64,000 nt of DNA from Petunia secreta (lineage: Eukaryota; Streptophyta; Magnoliopsida; Solanales; Solanaceae): NCBI GenBank assembly GCA_029990175.1, contig JARKIP010000035.1, positions 40,376,001 to 40,440,000 of the forward strand, read 5' to 3'. A program made the translations under genes and the position numbers. Shown in pieces: positions 1 to 11,721 of the stretch (position 1 is its first letter; each line of letters starts with the position of its first letter). Below the pieces are notes generated by a model. The model saw only the letters and a program-made list of their open reading frames with translations, searched no databases and was not told the DNA's origin.

Positions 1-130
1 ATAAACTTGACCTTAGACGCTTAGGTGGCCTAATACACCTTAGAAAACTATATTAGGTGGCGACTCCAACTCTTGAACTCAAACGAGTTACCCAGTCAAA
101 TCCGAAACTCGACTCGCTTCGAGTTGAGTT
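1..130 (+). other. LTR end / primer-site-like sequence, Tat type (partial)
   Basis: A TGGCGACTCC string lies at 57-66, the same ten bases that follow an LTR-like end at 13476-13485. Tat/Ogre elements use a tRNA-Arg primer whose binding site begins this way (established knowledge). Only the edge of such a region is visible because the window starts here, so this could be a degraded primer site or a chance match. Confidence 0.35.
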
Positions 131-1226
131 TAAAATCGGGTATGACAATAGTGAAAGGAAAAGGCAAAACTCCGGCTCAACTTGAGGATGATAGTTCGAA
201 TGAAGAAGATGAATCTGATGATGATGATGATGATAATGTTGTTGATGATGATGACACCCCTCTACTATCGGATATACCTTCGACCAGTGCTCTTATTGAT
301 AGATCATTGAGGAGGCTTATCGGGCTTACCAACGGATCGTTAGAAAGAAAATTACTCGAGTGAAAAGCCTGAACTTCCACGCATGTAACCAAGAATGTAA
401 TGAGATCTTTACAAAGGTGAATGAGAGAAAGTGGGAGAGGTTTATGCAAGGGCCTAAAGGTAAGGCAAATATGACTATTGTGAAAGAATTAAATGCTAAT
501 TGGGACCCTGAAAGGACTAACATAGTGCGGATTCGAGAGGTTGATGTTGACTTGTCAGCACGTGCTATTAATGCTTATTACAGGGCCAACAATGCAGCTA
601 TGGAAGATTTCCATAAGTTGTCCACCATTCCAGATTATGAGGCTATCATTGATTTGTTATGTGAGCAACCAGATAAAGGGAAGAAAATTGAGTGGATGAG
701 TAACACCATGAGGCCTCACGCTACCTTAGCTAAGAGGTTCATGCATAGAGAGGTGCGAGCATGGCACCATTAGGTTACTAACAATCTTATGCCAGTTGGG
801 CATCAGACCAATGTTCTTAGGGAGAGGGTGTTGATCATGTACGCTTTTATGACTAACATGTTCTTGAATCTAGGTAAAATTATGCATGAGCAGATGGTGC
901 GCACACGGGCTAATATGAGAGTGAAGTTTTCTTTTGTGCACACCTTGACAGCATTAATGAGGAAGCATAAGGTTCCATTTTGTGATACAGATGAGTACGT
1001 GGGGGAACCAAAAGCGCATAAAATCACATCAGTTCAGGACCCTACGACTAAGAAGAAGGACTGGAGATCTATGCCTATGCGAGTTGAGGCAGTTGAGACC
1101 GAGTTGGCCAACTGGAGGCACGAGCAGGAGGCACGAGATAGGCTGCTGATGACTCAGTTTGAGGCCCGAGATACATTAATGATGAGTAGATTGGCTGAGA
1201 TCTTGGCTTCTGTGCAGGGTGCTTGA
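73..1226 (+). pseudogene. Broken env-like ORF (putative plant transposon protein domain)
   Basis: Three reading frames in succession (73-363, 360-773, 789-1226) read as one protein with a frameshift near 360 and a stop near 771. The N-terminus is strongly acidic, with a run of Glu/Asp followed by a Ser/Thr-rich stretch. The middle contains WDPERTNIVRIREVDVDLSA followed by a helical segment. The C-terminus (about 1040-1226) is Arg/Glu-rich and likely coiled coil. The middle resembles the domain annotated in plant repeats as putative plant transposon protein, which is often found after pol in Athila-type elements. This assignment comes from pattern memory, not a search. It is not functional as it stands. 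The copia ORF at 35543-36754 has a comparable layout. Confidence 0.5.
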
Positions 1227-3120
1227 ACGACCCGCTCCATTGGAACCCAGACTGAGATAGAGCCTACACCGGAGGTTGCATAGTTGAGTGCTACTGATGG
1301 CAGTGCTTTGGAGTCAGCTCCTGGCACCACCACTGTGGAGGGTTTATTGACCGATATTGTGGACGCAGCTGGCTCTACATTGTTAGATCCTTCCACTGCT
1401 CAGACCATGGATTCAGATGAGTGTACCGCATCTCCGGACTCTGCAGCTTGAGGGAGTTTCTTGATACCCACTCTTGTTCATTATTTTTGTTATTATACAT
1501 TGGGGACCATGCACTATTATAAGTGTGGGTTGCGGTATCATGAATTGCAATTGTATTTTTACTGCTTTTAGATTTATTTTTAGATTAGTGGCATAATCCT
1601 TGGGTTTTCATCAAACTACGGCTATTTTCCGAGGATGCCTTTTGCTTTGAACCGGGTGCATTTAGTAGAAAAAAATAATTCAAAAATACAAAAAAAAAAA
1701 AACTAGGAAATAGGAGAAGATAAGTGGTGAAGTACTTGTGCTTTCTTTGTGACTTGTTTAACACTAGCATATTTAGTCATTTGCATGCAAGTTGAACTTT
1801 CCTAAAGATTTTTTGTGTGAGTTATAAGGATTGATAGATGATCTTGTTAGTGACTCTTCGGCTCAGGTTTCTAACTATACTTATTGACTGAATATTACGA
1901 CTTTGTCTCGCTTTCCCTTGTTAGGAGTTGGAATTGTTCCATCTTGAGTAGTTCATGTGCAATGTGTGGTGAGGTTGTATTATTGATCTTGGTGCTTGCA
2001 TAATTGGTCTAGAACTTTCCCTGATTGTTTATCGAGGCGAAATCCTAGGATGTACTCCGCTTAGGAAATTATAGTAGGCATTCTTTGGCGTTTGAAATTT
2101 TTTCTAGCCTTCCCTTGATGATATGACCCTAGTTAGCCCCTATGAGCATATAGGCTTTTTATTGGAAGCCATATTACAAGCCATAATCTATTTCTTTGTG
2201 CTTTGAGCTGTCCATTCTATTTTTTCTATCTCCCTGAGCACTTATATGTACTATGAGCTGAATAGCTTAAGTTGGAGTAAGGGTGGTGTGATGTGATTTG
2301 GTGACCATGAGAAGCAAAAGTGTTGATGAAAAAAAATGAAAGAAAAAAAAAAAGAGAAAAATGTGTGAAAGAAAAGATGAAAAGAAAAAAAAAGTTGTTA
2401 GCAAGAAAGCAAAATGATTAAAAAAAAAAGAAAGAGAAAGTGAATAAAATGAGGAGAAATTGGGGGTTGAATTGAAAGGAAAACCATGGTTGGAGAGAAA
2501 GTGGCAATTGAGTTTTAAATATGTTTTATAAGTGCTTAGGGAGGTATAGTCACTATTATCCATATATTTATCATAACCGTCCCCTAGCCAATATTACAGC
2601 CTTGATAAAGTCCTATTTGATTCTATGCCGAGTGTACCTACATTAGTGGAGAATTACAAGACGGGCAAATCTATGGTACCATTATGTGGAACTTGAATTT
2701 CTTTGTGAGTGTGAACGAATTCTTTCTATCTTAGCATCTGTTATAATTAAATTGATCTATTTATGTATGATTGGGACTAGGTTTTGATTGGTGAGGGCAC
2801 ATGGATTATGAGAGATAGGAGCTTTTATTACGCTACCTAATCTTGAGTGAGTGAGCATGTGTTGAGTAAGTTGGTAAGTGGAGTCGATTCTTGAGGTTTG
2901 GAAGTCACTACTTGATTGTTTTTATAATTCATGTTTTCAAATGGGTGATACATAAATATGGAGAAGTTGTGTGCTTGTATGTTTGGTGATTAATTATTGG
3001 TATCAACCAAAGTCATAGGTGTGCACTTCCTTGAAATTTTGGATTTGGTTGGATGAGTTTGATTGGGTCAAAGTATGTTGGTTTTATTTGTTCGGGGACG
3101 AACAAAGTCTAAGTCTGGGA
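1227..3120 (+). other. Non-coding 3' region of the Athila-like element
   Basis: No reading frame of substance is present. The stretch contains an A-run near 1690, a GA-rich low-complexity tract at about 2320-2460, and ends with a sequence of the form CGGGGACGAAC..CTAAGTCTGGGATG just before the LTR. Long untranslated 3' regions with purine-rich tracts are usual between the env-like ORF and the 3' LTR in this class. Confidence 0.5.
2320..2465 (+). repeat. GA-rich low-complexity tract
   Basis: About 145 bases consist almost only of A and G in runs of GAAA and AAAG. The apparent minus-strand ORF over it is an artefact of Phe/Leu/Ser codons from the TTT/CTT complement. Confidence 0.8.
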
Positions 3121-4382
3121 TGTTGATGTGGGGCAGATTTCTTGCATTCTGGTGTTGATATCATAGCAATTTTTGCTTTATTTTTAGGATATTATATGCC
3201 CAACAATGATCGAATTGCAATATACTGCTAACTTGATGTGATTGAATGTTATAGGAATGAAATGAAGGAAATTTGAGCTTAATTGGTACAAAAACAAGGA
3301 AGTGGCAGCGCAAACAGCCATCCATGCTTTGCATGCACCGGTATTTGGCCTTGGATGAGCAAAAATTGAAGAAAACAAAGGAGCAACAGTGCAAACAGCC
3401 GTTGGCGCGGGGCATGTTCCAGTGTTTGCGCTGAAGAATTTTCCTAGACGAATTTGGAGAGGCTAAGGACGTTTCCCACTTATTGTAATCCATATATAAG
3501 CCCTTGTAAACATATTTTTGAACCTACTAACGTACTTTGGAGGGAAGCAACATATAAGGAGGCTAGAGCTTTGGAGATTTGGCCAAGACAAGAGTTTTTC
3601 CTAAATTCTTTCTTCCTCTTTGTAATTTATTCATTTATGAATTATATTGATATGGTTATCATGAACATGAGTGGCTAAGTTACCCATTCTAGGGTTGATT
3701 GAACCACTCTATTACTTATTTGTTACAAATACTGATTTTAATGAATGAAACTTATTAATTCTTCCCATCTAAGTGTTATGTTTTGCTTGCTATTGATTGG
3801 AAGGGCCCCCAATTGATTGTCCCCTTTATTTTTGTGTGTCCTGGGATAGATTCATAAGTTAGGGTTAAACACCTAGGAATATTTCAACCTAAAACTAAGG
3901 TATTACTTAGGTTGTCAAAAAGGTGAATTGTGATAATCGACTATGATTGTGAACATACTTGTAGTCCTATATGTCTTTATTTATTAATTGAGAAATTAGT
4001 TAGTGAAAGTTACAGTTATTACATGGAAGTGAACAATTGTGAATTTGGAGCAACTGTTCAAAAGGAAGAACCAAGTTGAATTCGTTAAATCATTCTTCTA
4101 ATACATAAGCAAGAGTTGGGTAGATCAATCCTAGGCTTTACACCCTTTCAATTTTAATCTCTATTAATTGTTGTTTATTTTATTGTTTATTATTACTTAG
4201 TTAGTACTACACAATCAATCTTAAATTAAAAAACCCTTTGGAGTTAGTTGATAGGTAAATTAGTTAGAATAACAACTAGATTTTCAGTATTCTCTATACG
4301 ATTCGATCTCAGGACTTTACGTACCGAGCAATACTTGTTGCGACCACTTAGTCCCTTTTATAGGGCGTAGTTGAGCATGATC
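3121..4382 (+). repeat. LTR of the Athila-like element (3' copy)
   Basis: The stretch starts with TGTTGATGTGGGG after a polypurine-like sequence and ends in the GACCACTTAGTCCC..GTTGAGCATGATC pattern, which I associate with Athila-type LTR ends. A TATA box lies at 3493-3500. Two GC-rich motifs containing CAAACAGCC sit upstream of it (about 3308-3425). No second copy is in the window, so both boundaries are estimates. Confidence 0.5.
3493..3500 (+). promoter_or_regulatory. TATA box of the 3121-4382 LTR
   Basis: TATATAAG lies about 370 bases into the LTR, where the U3 promoter should be. Its position and orientation agree with a plus-strand element. Confidence 0.5.
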
Positions 4383-4860
4383 GATAGGTTGATAGACTCT
4401 ACGGCTGGACACAAGTTATTAACCTTTCTAGATGCATACTCGAGGTATATCCAAATTCTGATAGATCCAAGTGAAAAGAGAAGACTTCTTTCATCACAGA
4501 TCAAGGTACATAAATCTACAAGGTGATGCCATTCGGCCTAAAAAATGCTGGGGCAACATATTAAAGGCTAGTGTGTCGAATTTTCAAAGATATTGGGAAA
4601 ATAATGGAAGCATACATAGATGACATTGTAATGAAGCCGATTCGAATGGAGGATCATTTGAATCGTTTAAGAGAAGCGTTTGCTATTCTAAGGCAATACT
4701 GCATGAAGTTAAACCCGCTTTTGGGGTTGGCTCGGGAAAGTTTTTGGGTTTCATCATCTCCAAGAGGGGCATCAAGGTGAATCTTGAAAAGATTAAAATC
4801 CCTGAGGTACTCTCGGAGCCAAAGGAAGTTCAACGTTTGACTGGCGGCATCGCTGCCTTG
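4383..4860 (+). pseudogene. Reverse transcriptase remnant
   Basis: It reads through the DRLIDSTAGH and LTFLDAYS blocks to the catalytic YIDDIV at about 4613-4630, with Tat-type flanks. Frameshifts occur near 4490, 4560 and 4720. The metal-binding Asp pair is intact, but the frame around it is not. Confidence 0.85.
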
Positions 4861-5345
4861 AGCTGAATTTTATCGAGGTCTTCCAAGCGATGCCACAAGT
4901 TTTTCTCCGTCTTGAAGAAAAATACCGCTTTCGAAGGGACGCCTGAATGCAGGGAAACGTTAAAAGAATTGAAGCATTTTTTGCTAACGCAGCATTACTT
5001 GCCAAGCCAAAGGATGGGGAAGTGTTGTTGGTATATTTAGTTATGTCCGAGGTGGCAGTTAGTGTAGTTTTGGTTCGAGAGGAGGATGGGATCCAGCAGC
5101 CCATATACTATGTGAGTAAGACTTTCCTTGACGCCGAAACAGGGTACCCCCATTTAGACAAATTAGCACTTGCTTTGGTTATAACTGCTCGTAAATTTCA
5201 GCGTTATTTCCAATGTCATCCCATAGCCGTAGCTACTACTTTCCCTTTAAGAAGTATACTACATAAGCCAGAGTTGTCGAGGGAGGTTATCTAAGTGGGA
5301 AATAGAGTTAACCGAGTATGACATTGTATATCAGCCTTAAACTGC
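4861..5345 (+). pseudogene. RNase H (retroelement type) remnant
   Basis: The longest open piece is 4947-5294. It contains VSEVAVSVVLVREEDG, YYVSKTFLDAETGYPHLDKL and FQCHPIAV, typical of the gypsy RNase H that follows RT. The frame breaks near 5290. Confidence 0.8.
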
Positions 5346-5429
5346 CATCAAATCTCAAGTGCTGGCTGACTTCGTGGCTGATTTCAGTGATAAGTTACTC
5401 CCCGAGGCCGAAAGGGAAGGTTTGATGAC

Positions 5430-5835
5430 AAAAGGTCCAGCCCCCGAGGTATGGGTACTTTATACTGATGGAGCAACTAATTCTAATGGCTTGGGGCTCG
5501 GATTAGTTCTCGTGACTCCCACGTGAGAAACGTTGAGGCATTCCATGATGTTTGAAAAATTAACCAACAACGAAGCTGGGTACGAGGTTGCTATAGAAGG
5601 TCTGGAACTGGCCAAGAAAATGGGGGCAGAAAGAATAGAGTTGAGATGTGATTCACAGCTAGTGGTGAATCAAGTCCTCGGTGATTATACGGCTCGGGAG
5701 CCTAGGATGAAACAGTTTGTGGTTCGAACACAACGAGCTTTAAGTGCCTTCCAAGAGTGAAGGGTTAAACAAATTGCCCGGGAAGAAAATGCCGAAGCTG
5801 ACGCTTTGGCCAACTTGGCTTCCGCCATTGAAGTA
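5430..5835 (+). pseudogene. Archaeal-type second RNase H remnant
   Basis: The four acidic positions are visible: YTDGA (about 5461), NNEAGYE (about 5569), CDSQLVVNQV (about 5650) and ADALANLA (about 5802). Two in-frame stops lie at about 5524 and 5758. The second stop is where the family usually has Trp. This domain defines the Tat lineage. Confidence 0.85.
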
Positions 5836-6045
5836 AAAGACTTAGGGACTAATTCAGTTGTTCAGATACTCACGTCTGCGGTAGGAAAAAGGAAGATGGA
5901 GGTAAACTCAGTAAATAAGTCATGGGATTGGCGAACCAAGTTTATTTCATACTTGGGTTTTGGGATCTTACCAGCAGATAAGAGGGAGGCTGAAAAATAT
6001 TGGAGGCAACTAGTCCCTTATTCAATGGTTCGAGGGCAGTTGTAA

Positions 6046-6990
6046 AAGAGGCTTTATTATGGCCCGCTGGCCAAATGTTTAGGTCCGGGGGAATATGAAT
6101 ATGTAATGAGAGAAGTGCACGAGGGTGAATGTGGAAATCACTCAGGAGGGAAGGCCCTGGTGCACAATCCCCTCCAAGCAGGGTACTATTTGCCTGAGAT
6201 GAGTGAAGATGCTAGGTTATTTGTAAGGAAATTCGATAAATGCCAAAAGCATGCTTCAATGATTCATCAACAAGCCGAACCACTACATTTAGTTATTTCA
6301 TCATGGCCATTCATGAAATGGAGGATGGACATAGTTGGCCCATTTCCCAAGGCAAGGGGTAGTGCTCGATTTATCCTTGTACTCACTGACTATTTTACTA
6401 AGTAGGTCGAGGTATGATCCTTTGCTATGGTGAGTCAGAAAGAGGTTATCAGTTTTTGTTGGAAGAATATCATTTTCAGGTTCAGGGTCCCTAGGGAGAT
6501 AACTTGTGATAATAGCCCGTAATTCATGCATTCGGAGGTCACCATTTTTCTTGCAAAGTGGGGCATTAAAAGAGTGGCTTCAACACTTTATCATCCGAGC
6601 ACTAATGGACAAGAAGAGTCCTCCAATAGGATAATCGTGGAGAATCTCAAAAAGAGGTTAGATGAAGCAAAAGTCCCGTGGCCCGAGAAGTTTCCGGGGC
6701 TATTATTGGCAATTCGAACCACTGAGAAAAACAACACCGGTGAAATCCCATTTTTCCTCGCTTATGGCATTGACTCTTTGATTTCGGTGGAAGTTGGTGA
6801 GCCTAGCCTTTGATATGCTCATGCCACCGAGGAGATAAATCAACAGGCAATGCGAGTGGAGTTGGATTTAGTCGAAGGGCGAAGGGAAATGGCTTTGATT
6901 CAGTTGACGGCTTAGAAGAGGCAGATTGAGGTTTATTTGAATAGGAAAGTTAAATTTAGGGCTTTCAAGGTTGGTGACTATGTGTTGAAA
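6046..6990 (+). pseudogene. Integrase remnant
   Basis: The zinc-binding region (6106-6260) shows VHEGECGNHSGG and FDKCQKH, with Phe where one zinc ligand Cys is expected. The catalytic core has WRMDIVGPFP, then a stop where the family has Trp after YFTK (about 6403), and a second Asp in ITCDNSP followed by a stop. The Glu-containing block is at about 6607. The last part reads AFKVGDYVLK and stops abruptly at the element A insertion (6991). Confidence 0.85.
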
Positions 6991-7304
6991 TGATAAGGGG
7001 AAAAATACGCGGAAGTAATAATCTACACGAGCGGAAGCAAATAATAAAGATAACAAGAAATCAAGATTAGGAAGGCAAGAAATGAGAAGAAAGAAACGAA
7101 TCTAACTTGCTATATAGATTGATTCAAATGGGAGAAGAGAAACTTGAACCAAATCCCGGATTCATACTAGGGTGAAATCCTCGGGTTGGAGTCATAGTGG
7201 ATACACGAGCTTCAAGCTCTAACACGAAGGCGAAGCCTCTCAATGTTCTTCTCTCAATTTCTATATTCAAACTAGGCTAATGAAATAAAATGACTAAGGA
7301 AGGC

Positions 7305-7311
7305 TTTTATA
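7305..7311 (-). promoter_or_regulatory. TATA box of element A LTR
   Basis: TATAAAA on the minus strand lies about 475 bases from the LTR 5' end. The same sequence is kept in the right copy near 12038. Confidence 0.55.
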
Positions 7312-7431
7312 GTCTTCCTTCACACATACTGAAATGTCTAAAACACCCCTAAAGTGGGCTTTAACAATACAAGCTACATAGGGCCAAAATAGACATTTAA
7401 GTCAAAATCCTGTGTGCTACCATCAGGGGTA

Positions 7432-7591
7432 GGCGGTCCGCCCACCCCCACTGGGCGGTCCGCCTCTCTTCACTGTCCAGAGAGTAGACAGTCCACTAGG
7501 CAGCGACCCATGTCCTGAGGCGGTCCGCCCACTTGAGTTCCTACGAGCTGAATGATGTAGACGGTCCGCCCACTTACAGAGGCGCTCCGCC
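7432..7591. repeat. Palindrome cluster in element A U3
   Basis: GGCGGTCCGCC occurs at 7432-7442, 7454-7464 and 7519-7529, with one-base variants at 7560-7570 and 7581-7591. The motif reads nearly the same on both strands. The right LTR carries it at 12162-12172, 12184-12194 and near 12290. Confidence 0.85.
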
Positions 7592-7690
7592 TCTTCCTGA
7601 AGCTCCTTGAAATGCCTCAAAATGTGCCTCAGATGCTCCTCCCTTGTAGCCTAGGTGGTCCTCCTTCCTTGGTGCTCCAATGCATGATCT

Positions 7691-9353
7691 TCAAGTCGCT
7701 TCCGGAGCCCTCGACTTGTACTCCTTGTGCTCTCGAGCTTGGCTCTTGATGGTTGGCGCTTTGGCTCTAATTTGCCCCTTATCATCCTCCTCTTCTTGAA
7801 AGGATTTTTTCCTCGAAATCAAACCATCAAGCCTACATCCAAAACAAGCACAAACAACAAACTTCCCACTACAAGAGTAGGTTAGTGCCAAAAGTGTGAA
7901 AATTACACTCTTATGGTACAACCAAGCATCAATACTAATAAAAAAGCTCATGTCTCTAAAGGAGACAACAAGTACTTGACTCAAAAAGAAAGTGTGTCTA
8001 ACACAAAGACAAGCAGAGAGATCAGTAGGATAAGGACCATGCAAGACATAGAATTCAAATTCCCTATGACCCCTAAACTCATGACAAACACACCAAACCT
8101 TCAAATCAATTTTATCACAAGGTGAAACATCGGCTTTGGCATGCTCAACACTCAAGGTGTGCTCAACATATGGGATGGAGTAAGTAAAATAGTTCAATTC
8201 ACAACTAAAATCGAATACTCCACTCCCCTTCCTAAGAGCACTCTCACACACACCAAGAGGTTCCTCCTCACCTCAAAATTTTCCTCCAAGACAACCCTCG
8301 TCACTAGACAAACTCCCAAGGGAGGTCTCAAACAATGGATTATCTATAGAGTTAGACATTCCATTCCATGGAGGTTCAAACTCACACTCTACTATAGTTT
8401 GATACAATTCACCATTTTCATTGAAGTTGCCCTCATACAAAAGATTAGTATAGGCACAGTTCTCAAGTTTCATTAGAAAGCAAAGGTGAAGTTCTCAAGC
8501 TAGAGACAACATCTACACTTGAGGAGTCATCGAACACAAGTCGATCTATCTCATTCTCAAGAGATTCCCACAGGTTACAACCTTCCTCACTACGACACAA
8601 GGTACCACCACTAGCAAGTAAGCAATCAAAGGGAAGAATAGGATAATTGCGCAATTCGTCTTCTCCTTTATCAAATATGGGTGGGTTGTCATAACAAGGT
8701 TCACAAACAAGGTCAACTTCAACATTTTCACCAAAGAGAGGTTCAATGAAAACCGAGCTCACATCATGATGTGGCTTTTCAACCCTATCAACTAGTGGTT
8801 CATTGGCACACACAAGTTGACCATCCGACCCTACACTAGTTGCAAACACATTTTAATCATACAAATCATCAGCTAGCCTAGTGTTTTCACAAAAAACATC
8901 ACAAGATAATGAAGTATCATCCTCAAGGGAGGAAGAACTAACACATACCTTTGAGTGGCCATCTTGCTCACTAAATACACTTGAAGTGTCATGAATAGTT
9001 TCTCCACCTTGTAGCTCATATCTTGAACCACTTTCACCTTGTCTTTCAATCTCGGAACATGATTGAGGCTCCATCGGCTTGCCTCAAAGACTTCCTACAC
9101 AAGAACTCAAACAAGTAGAAGAAAAAGATAAAAGGTTAAGGATGTGTCCTCACTCTCAATTCTTTTTCCCTCTTTCTTTTCTCTCATTTTTTCCAAGGTC
9201 GGGTGTAGATTCGGGTGGTGACAACCCACTCACATCACTCATCACAACCTCTCCTTTTTCCACTCGAGAGTTGTCACCGGTCGCTCCCTTACTCCTCTCT
9301 ATCTTTTGTCTCTCATATTCGGGTGAATTGGGACGAGGCCCAAGAATACCCAT
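7691..9353 (-). pseudogene. Element A downstream region X (WLYHK family)
   Basis: Pieces at 9156-9353, 8853-9074, 8463-8849, 8273-8473 and 7691-8251 make one degenerate acidic, Ser- and Cys-containing region. The N-terminal part has ERQKIERSKGATGDNSR..EKGE and SGLSP. The C-terminal part has GSGVFDFSCELNYFTYS, IDAWLYHKSV and ALTY. It ends in ISRKKSFQEEEDD, encoded by the polypurine-side sequence, and then reads on into the LTR. Element G (46499-48438) has the same blocks in the same order. I do not recognise a function. No RT or integrase motif is present. Confidence 0.55.
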
Positions 9354-9461
9354 AGCCGGAGTAGGTGGACTTTTAACATCGACCCAGAATCTTGGACTTG
9401 GAGACTCATCACTTGATGACTCCTTCTTCTTTGTTGGTGAACCACTCGGCTTTGAAAGTGG

Positions 9462-10009
9462 CTATGGGCTCACCCTGTTGACATTTGTCAACTCTTTTGT
9501 AGCACTTGTCCGACCATTTCTTGTTATTGTAGGACTTCTTGATTGCTCAATCTTATCCATGGAATGAAGTTCTCGCTCTTTGCTCCTTTGTATAGCCAAA
9601 AAAGGTGTACTAGTAGGCAATTGGCCCCTTGCCCGATAAGGCACAAAGTCATAAACTCTTTGCCCTATGCCCACAAGAATCACATCCTTCAAAGCACTAT
9701 ATTGCAACCTCTTGTCATGCAACCATTGCTCACCTAGACAAATATCAACATGTTGCATTGGATACACATCACACCAAACATAACATCTATAATTCCTATG
9801 AGATTAAAGTACCCGAGCTTCCTTGGAACCCACAATCCCTCATACTCATAAGGACTCTCAAGATCACGGCATGGTATCCTTAGCCTATCAACTAAAGAGG
9901 TGCTAATGCAATTGGCATCGGTCTCATCAATCTTGAGCAAGTACCCTCCAATACTATTTACCTCAACAACGAACCTACGTCTACCCAAGTTTTGTAGATT
10001 GGCATCCAA
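9462..10009 (-). pseudogene. Element A aspartic-protease-like remnant
   Basis: Two frames (9734-10009, then 9462-9767) read through LLKIDETDANCISTSLVDRL and then MQHVDICLGEQWLHD. This matches the spacing of a retropepsin core and its C-terminal LLGRPW-like block. The catalytic Asp-Ser/Thr-Gly is replaced by Asp-Glu-Thr, so proteolysis is unlikely. The assignment rests on the order of blocks relative to element G, where the same pattern is clearer. Confidence 0.5.
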
Positions 10010-10048
10010 ATGAGAACTTGGACACCCATAAGTGTCAACACCAACAAC

Positions 10049-10816
10049 TTAGGTCTTCATTATCCCTACACTAGTGGCAACACCACTAGAATAACCTCCA
10101 ATTCCCGTCACTCTTCCAACATTAGAAATATTGTTGGAAGTCGAGGAAGGAACCTTTCCATGGAACCCATAAGTGCCTCTAGCCATGGTTCCATAGCCCA
10201 TAGTACTACTCCTACTACAACCATCCATGCCCCTCACGGCACATAATCCCTTTGTAGCAAAAGCAACACCATCTCTCAAACCAACCTCCTCATGGGAATT
10301 AGAAGCATTAGGCCGCTTAGCGTACCTAGAAGGTGCAAGCGAACAACCACGACCTCCTCCCATACTAATGGAAGGACCTCTGCTACCCCCTTGTACACCA
10401 CTAGCAACACCAAGAGAAGATGCAAATGAATAACGCGTATAATCAATTTCGTCATATATTCCCCATATGTCACTATCATGCTCATATTCATCATAAGTAG
10501 AGTAAGTAGGATCAATGTACCTTGAAGCGTCACCATCTTCGTATTCTTGACTAGAAGCATAAGGATCAACACATTCTTCATCAACCTTGCGATCATCATA
10601 GTGAACCGCTTCATCCTCATAGGAGCCATGGTTTCCCGAGTCATCATAGTAATGGCCATCATCATCATCATAGGAACCATAGTCTCCATCATCACCATAC
10701 GAGCCATAGCAACTAGCATCATCCCCACACGAGCCATAACATCCACCGTCATCATCCGACATTATTGCAACACCAAAGACAAAACCTCCCAAACGCCACT
10801 CCCTCACGTGTATCAC
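10049..10816 (-). CDS. Element A Gag-position ORF, acidic Tyr/Gly/Asp-rich
   Basis: This is an open frame of 255 codons, with a likely internal start at codon 19 (MSDDDGG). The first half is extremely rich in Asp, Tyr, Gly and Ser. The second half is basic and Gly/Ser-rich. It occupies the Gag position, between the leader and the protease-like part. I cannot see a zinc knuckle or a recognisable Gag core. It could be a degraded N-terminal Gag segment. It is much less degraded than its neighbours, which may only reflect low complexity. Confidence 0.4.
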   Translation of the reverse strand: MIHVREWRLGGFVFGVAIMSDDDGGCYGSCGDDASCYGSYGDDGDYGSYDDDDGHYYDDSGNHGSYEDEAVHYDDRKVDEECVDPYASSQEYEDGDASRYIDPTYSTYDEYEHDSDIWGIYDEIDYTRYSFASSLGVASGVQGGSRGPSISMGGGRGCSLAPSRYAKRPNASNSHEEVGLRDGVAFATKGLCAVRGMDGCSRSSTMGYGTMARGTYGFHGKVPSSTSNNISNVGRVTGIGGYSSGVATSVGIMKT

Positions 10817-11707
10817 TCAATTTATGAACACTCAAGAGTAAGGCCTTAACAACTTGGGAACCAAGGTGATCACAACTAGTATGTTCAAGTTAAAGTTCGG
10901 AATGGAGTTAATGGGACTCGATGTGCGGACGTCTATTTAAAGTGCGCACTTGAGGCCAAAAGGGGTTCTACGACTCTTCTTTGAATTCTAATCTCCTCTA
11001 CGCACGAATACCTTAATACGCTAAGGAGTTAGTGTCTTTTGAGTAGGCCAATTACCCTACAAACACTAACCAAGAAGCCCGTAGGCGAATAACAATGAAA
11101 ATCTAGGCAAAAAACTGCCCGAGCAACTCTCAGGAAAAGAGGCGCTCCGCCTCAGGAAAAGGGCGATCCGCCTAGAAAAGTCTAGAGAGCTAATCAGGAG
11201 GAGGCGGTTTACCTCCCCATAGTAGGCGCCCGCCTACCACTGGTTCATGTAACTTCGCAAAACGCATTTTTGGTCCGTTTTGCCCAAATTTTCTAATGAT
11301 TTCAGCCCCATACACAAAACTAATTATACCCAAAGATGTATACCACTATTATAACCAATCCCCAATGATTTTCAACCTCCAAAAACAACAACAAGCTTCG
11401 ATTCAAGATTGAAGCGTTTTCAAGAAATTTTCAAACTTTTGTGATTTTGATTTTCGAAATTTTGATTCATAACACCAAAACGTGATATATGGGTATCAAA
11501 ACAACGGGAATACAATTTAGAAAAAACCCCCAATACTTTTAAATACTTGGGGATTCGAATCCAACCCGATCGACCAATTTTTTTCAACTTTTCAAGTTTT
11601 TCAATTTTTTAGTTTTTCCTCAAACTTTCAAGACAAACACAACAACAAAAACGATACTAACATAAGGAACAAGGAACGGGGGTTTGTAAGAACATAAGCC
11701 GACCCTT
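10817..11707 (-). other. Element A leader (5' untranslated)
   Basis: This is AT-rich sequence without a coding frame between the primer site and the first ORF. It holds a second cluster of the U3-type palindromes: GGCGCTCCGCC at 11141-11151, GGGCGATCCGCC at 11161-11172, and related imperfect copies to about 11240. Confidence 0.6.
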
Positions 11708-11719
11708 GCTCTGATACCA
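11708..11719 (-). other. Element A primer binding site (tRNA-iMet)
   Basis: The minus strand reads TGGTATCAGAGC, complementary to the 3' end of initiator-Met tRNA, two bases inside the right LTR. It fixes the element's orientation. Confidence 0.9.
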
Positions 11720-11721
11720 AC

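Larger units (their letters stand above)
73..4382 (+). mobile_element. 3' part of an Athila-like gypsy element
   Basis: The order is a broken env-like ORF, a long GA-rich non-coding stretch, a polypurine-like sequence with the TTCGGGGACGAAC signature near 3091, and then one LTR. That order is what the 3' half of Athila-type elements looks like. The 5' half would be left of the window, or was deleted if the TGGCGACTCC at 57 belongs to this element. The LTR ends directly against the reverse transcriptase of another element at about 4383, which implies insertion there. No target-site duplication can be tested because the left end is missing. Confidence 0.5.
4383..6990 (+). pseudogene. pol: Broken Tat-lineage gypsy polyprotein (RT-RH-aRH-IN)
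   Basis: The domains run in order RT, RNase H, second RNase H, integrase. The presence of two RNase H domains, the second of archaeal type, is the hallmark of the Tat lineage. The N-terminal part (Gag, protease, start of RT) is missing because the reading begins inside RT at the LTR boundary. At least eight stop codons and several frameshifts are present. The 3' end is cut by element A right after a GDYVLK motif in the integrase C-terminus. It is not functional. Confidence 0.85.
6991..7784 (-). repeat. Element A left LTR (3' LTR, complete)
   Basis: It begins TGATAAGGGG and ends CCCCTTATCA, a perfect TGATAAGGGG/CCCCTTATCA inverted terminal pair. The right copy starts the same way. The TATA box is at 7305-7311 on the minus strand. 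A cluster of GGCGGTCCGCC motifs lies upstream of it at 7432-7591. Confidence 0.85.

Noticed and set aside
1585..1770. Phe-rich 61-codon minus-strand ORF
   Set aside because: It is produced by an A-rich run on the plus strand; no start context or family features.
10276..10755. Met/Val-rich 159-codon minus-strand ORF
   Set aside because: It is the shifted frame of the acidic low-complexity ORF at 10049-10816; its composition comes from repeated CAT/ATC triplets.
11708..11719. Strings matching initiator-Met tRNA as possible tRNA genes (also 15070, 19470, 28263, 40912, 51637)
   Set aside because: Only 11-12 bases match and each lies beside an LTR. They are primer binding sites.
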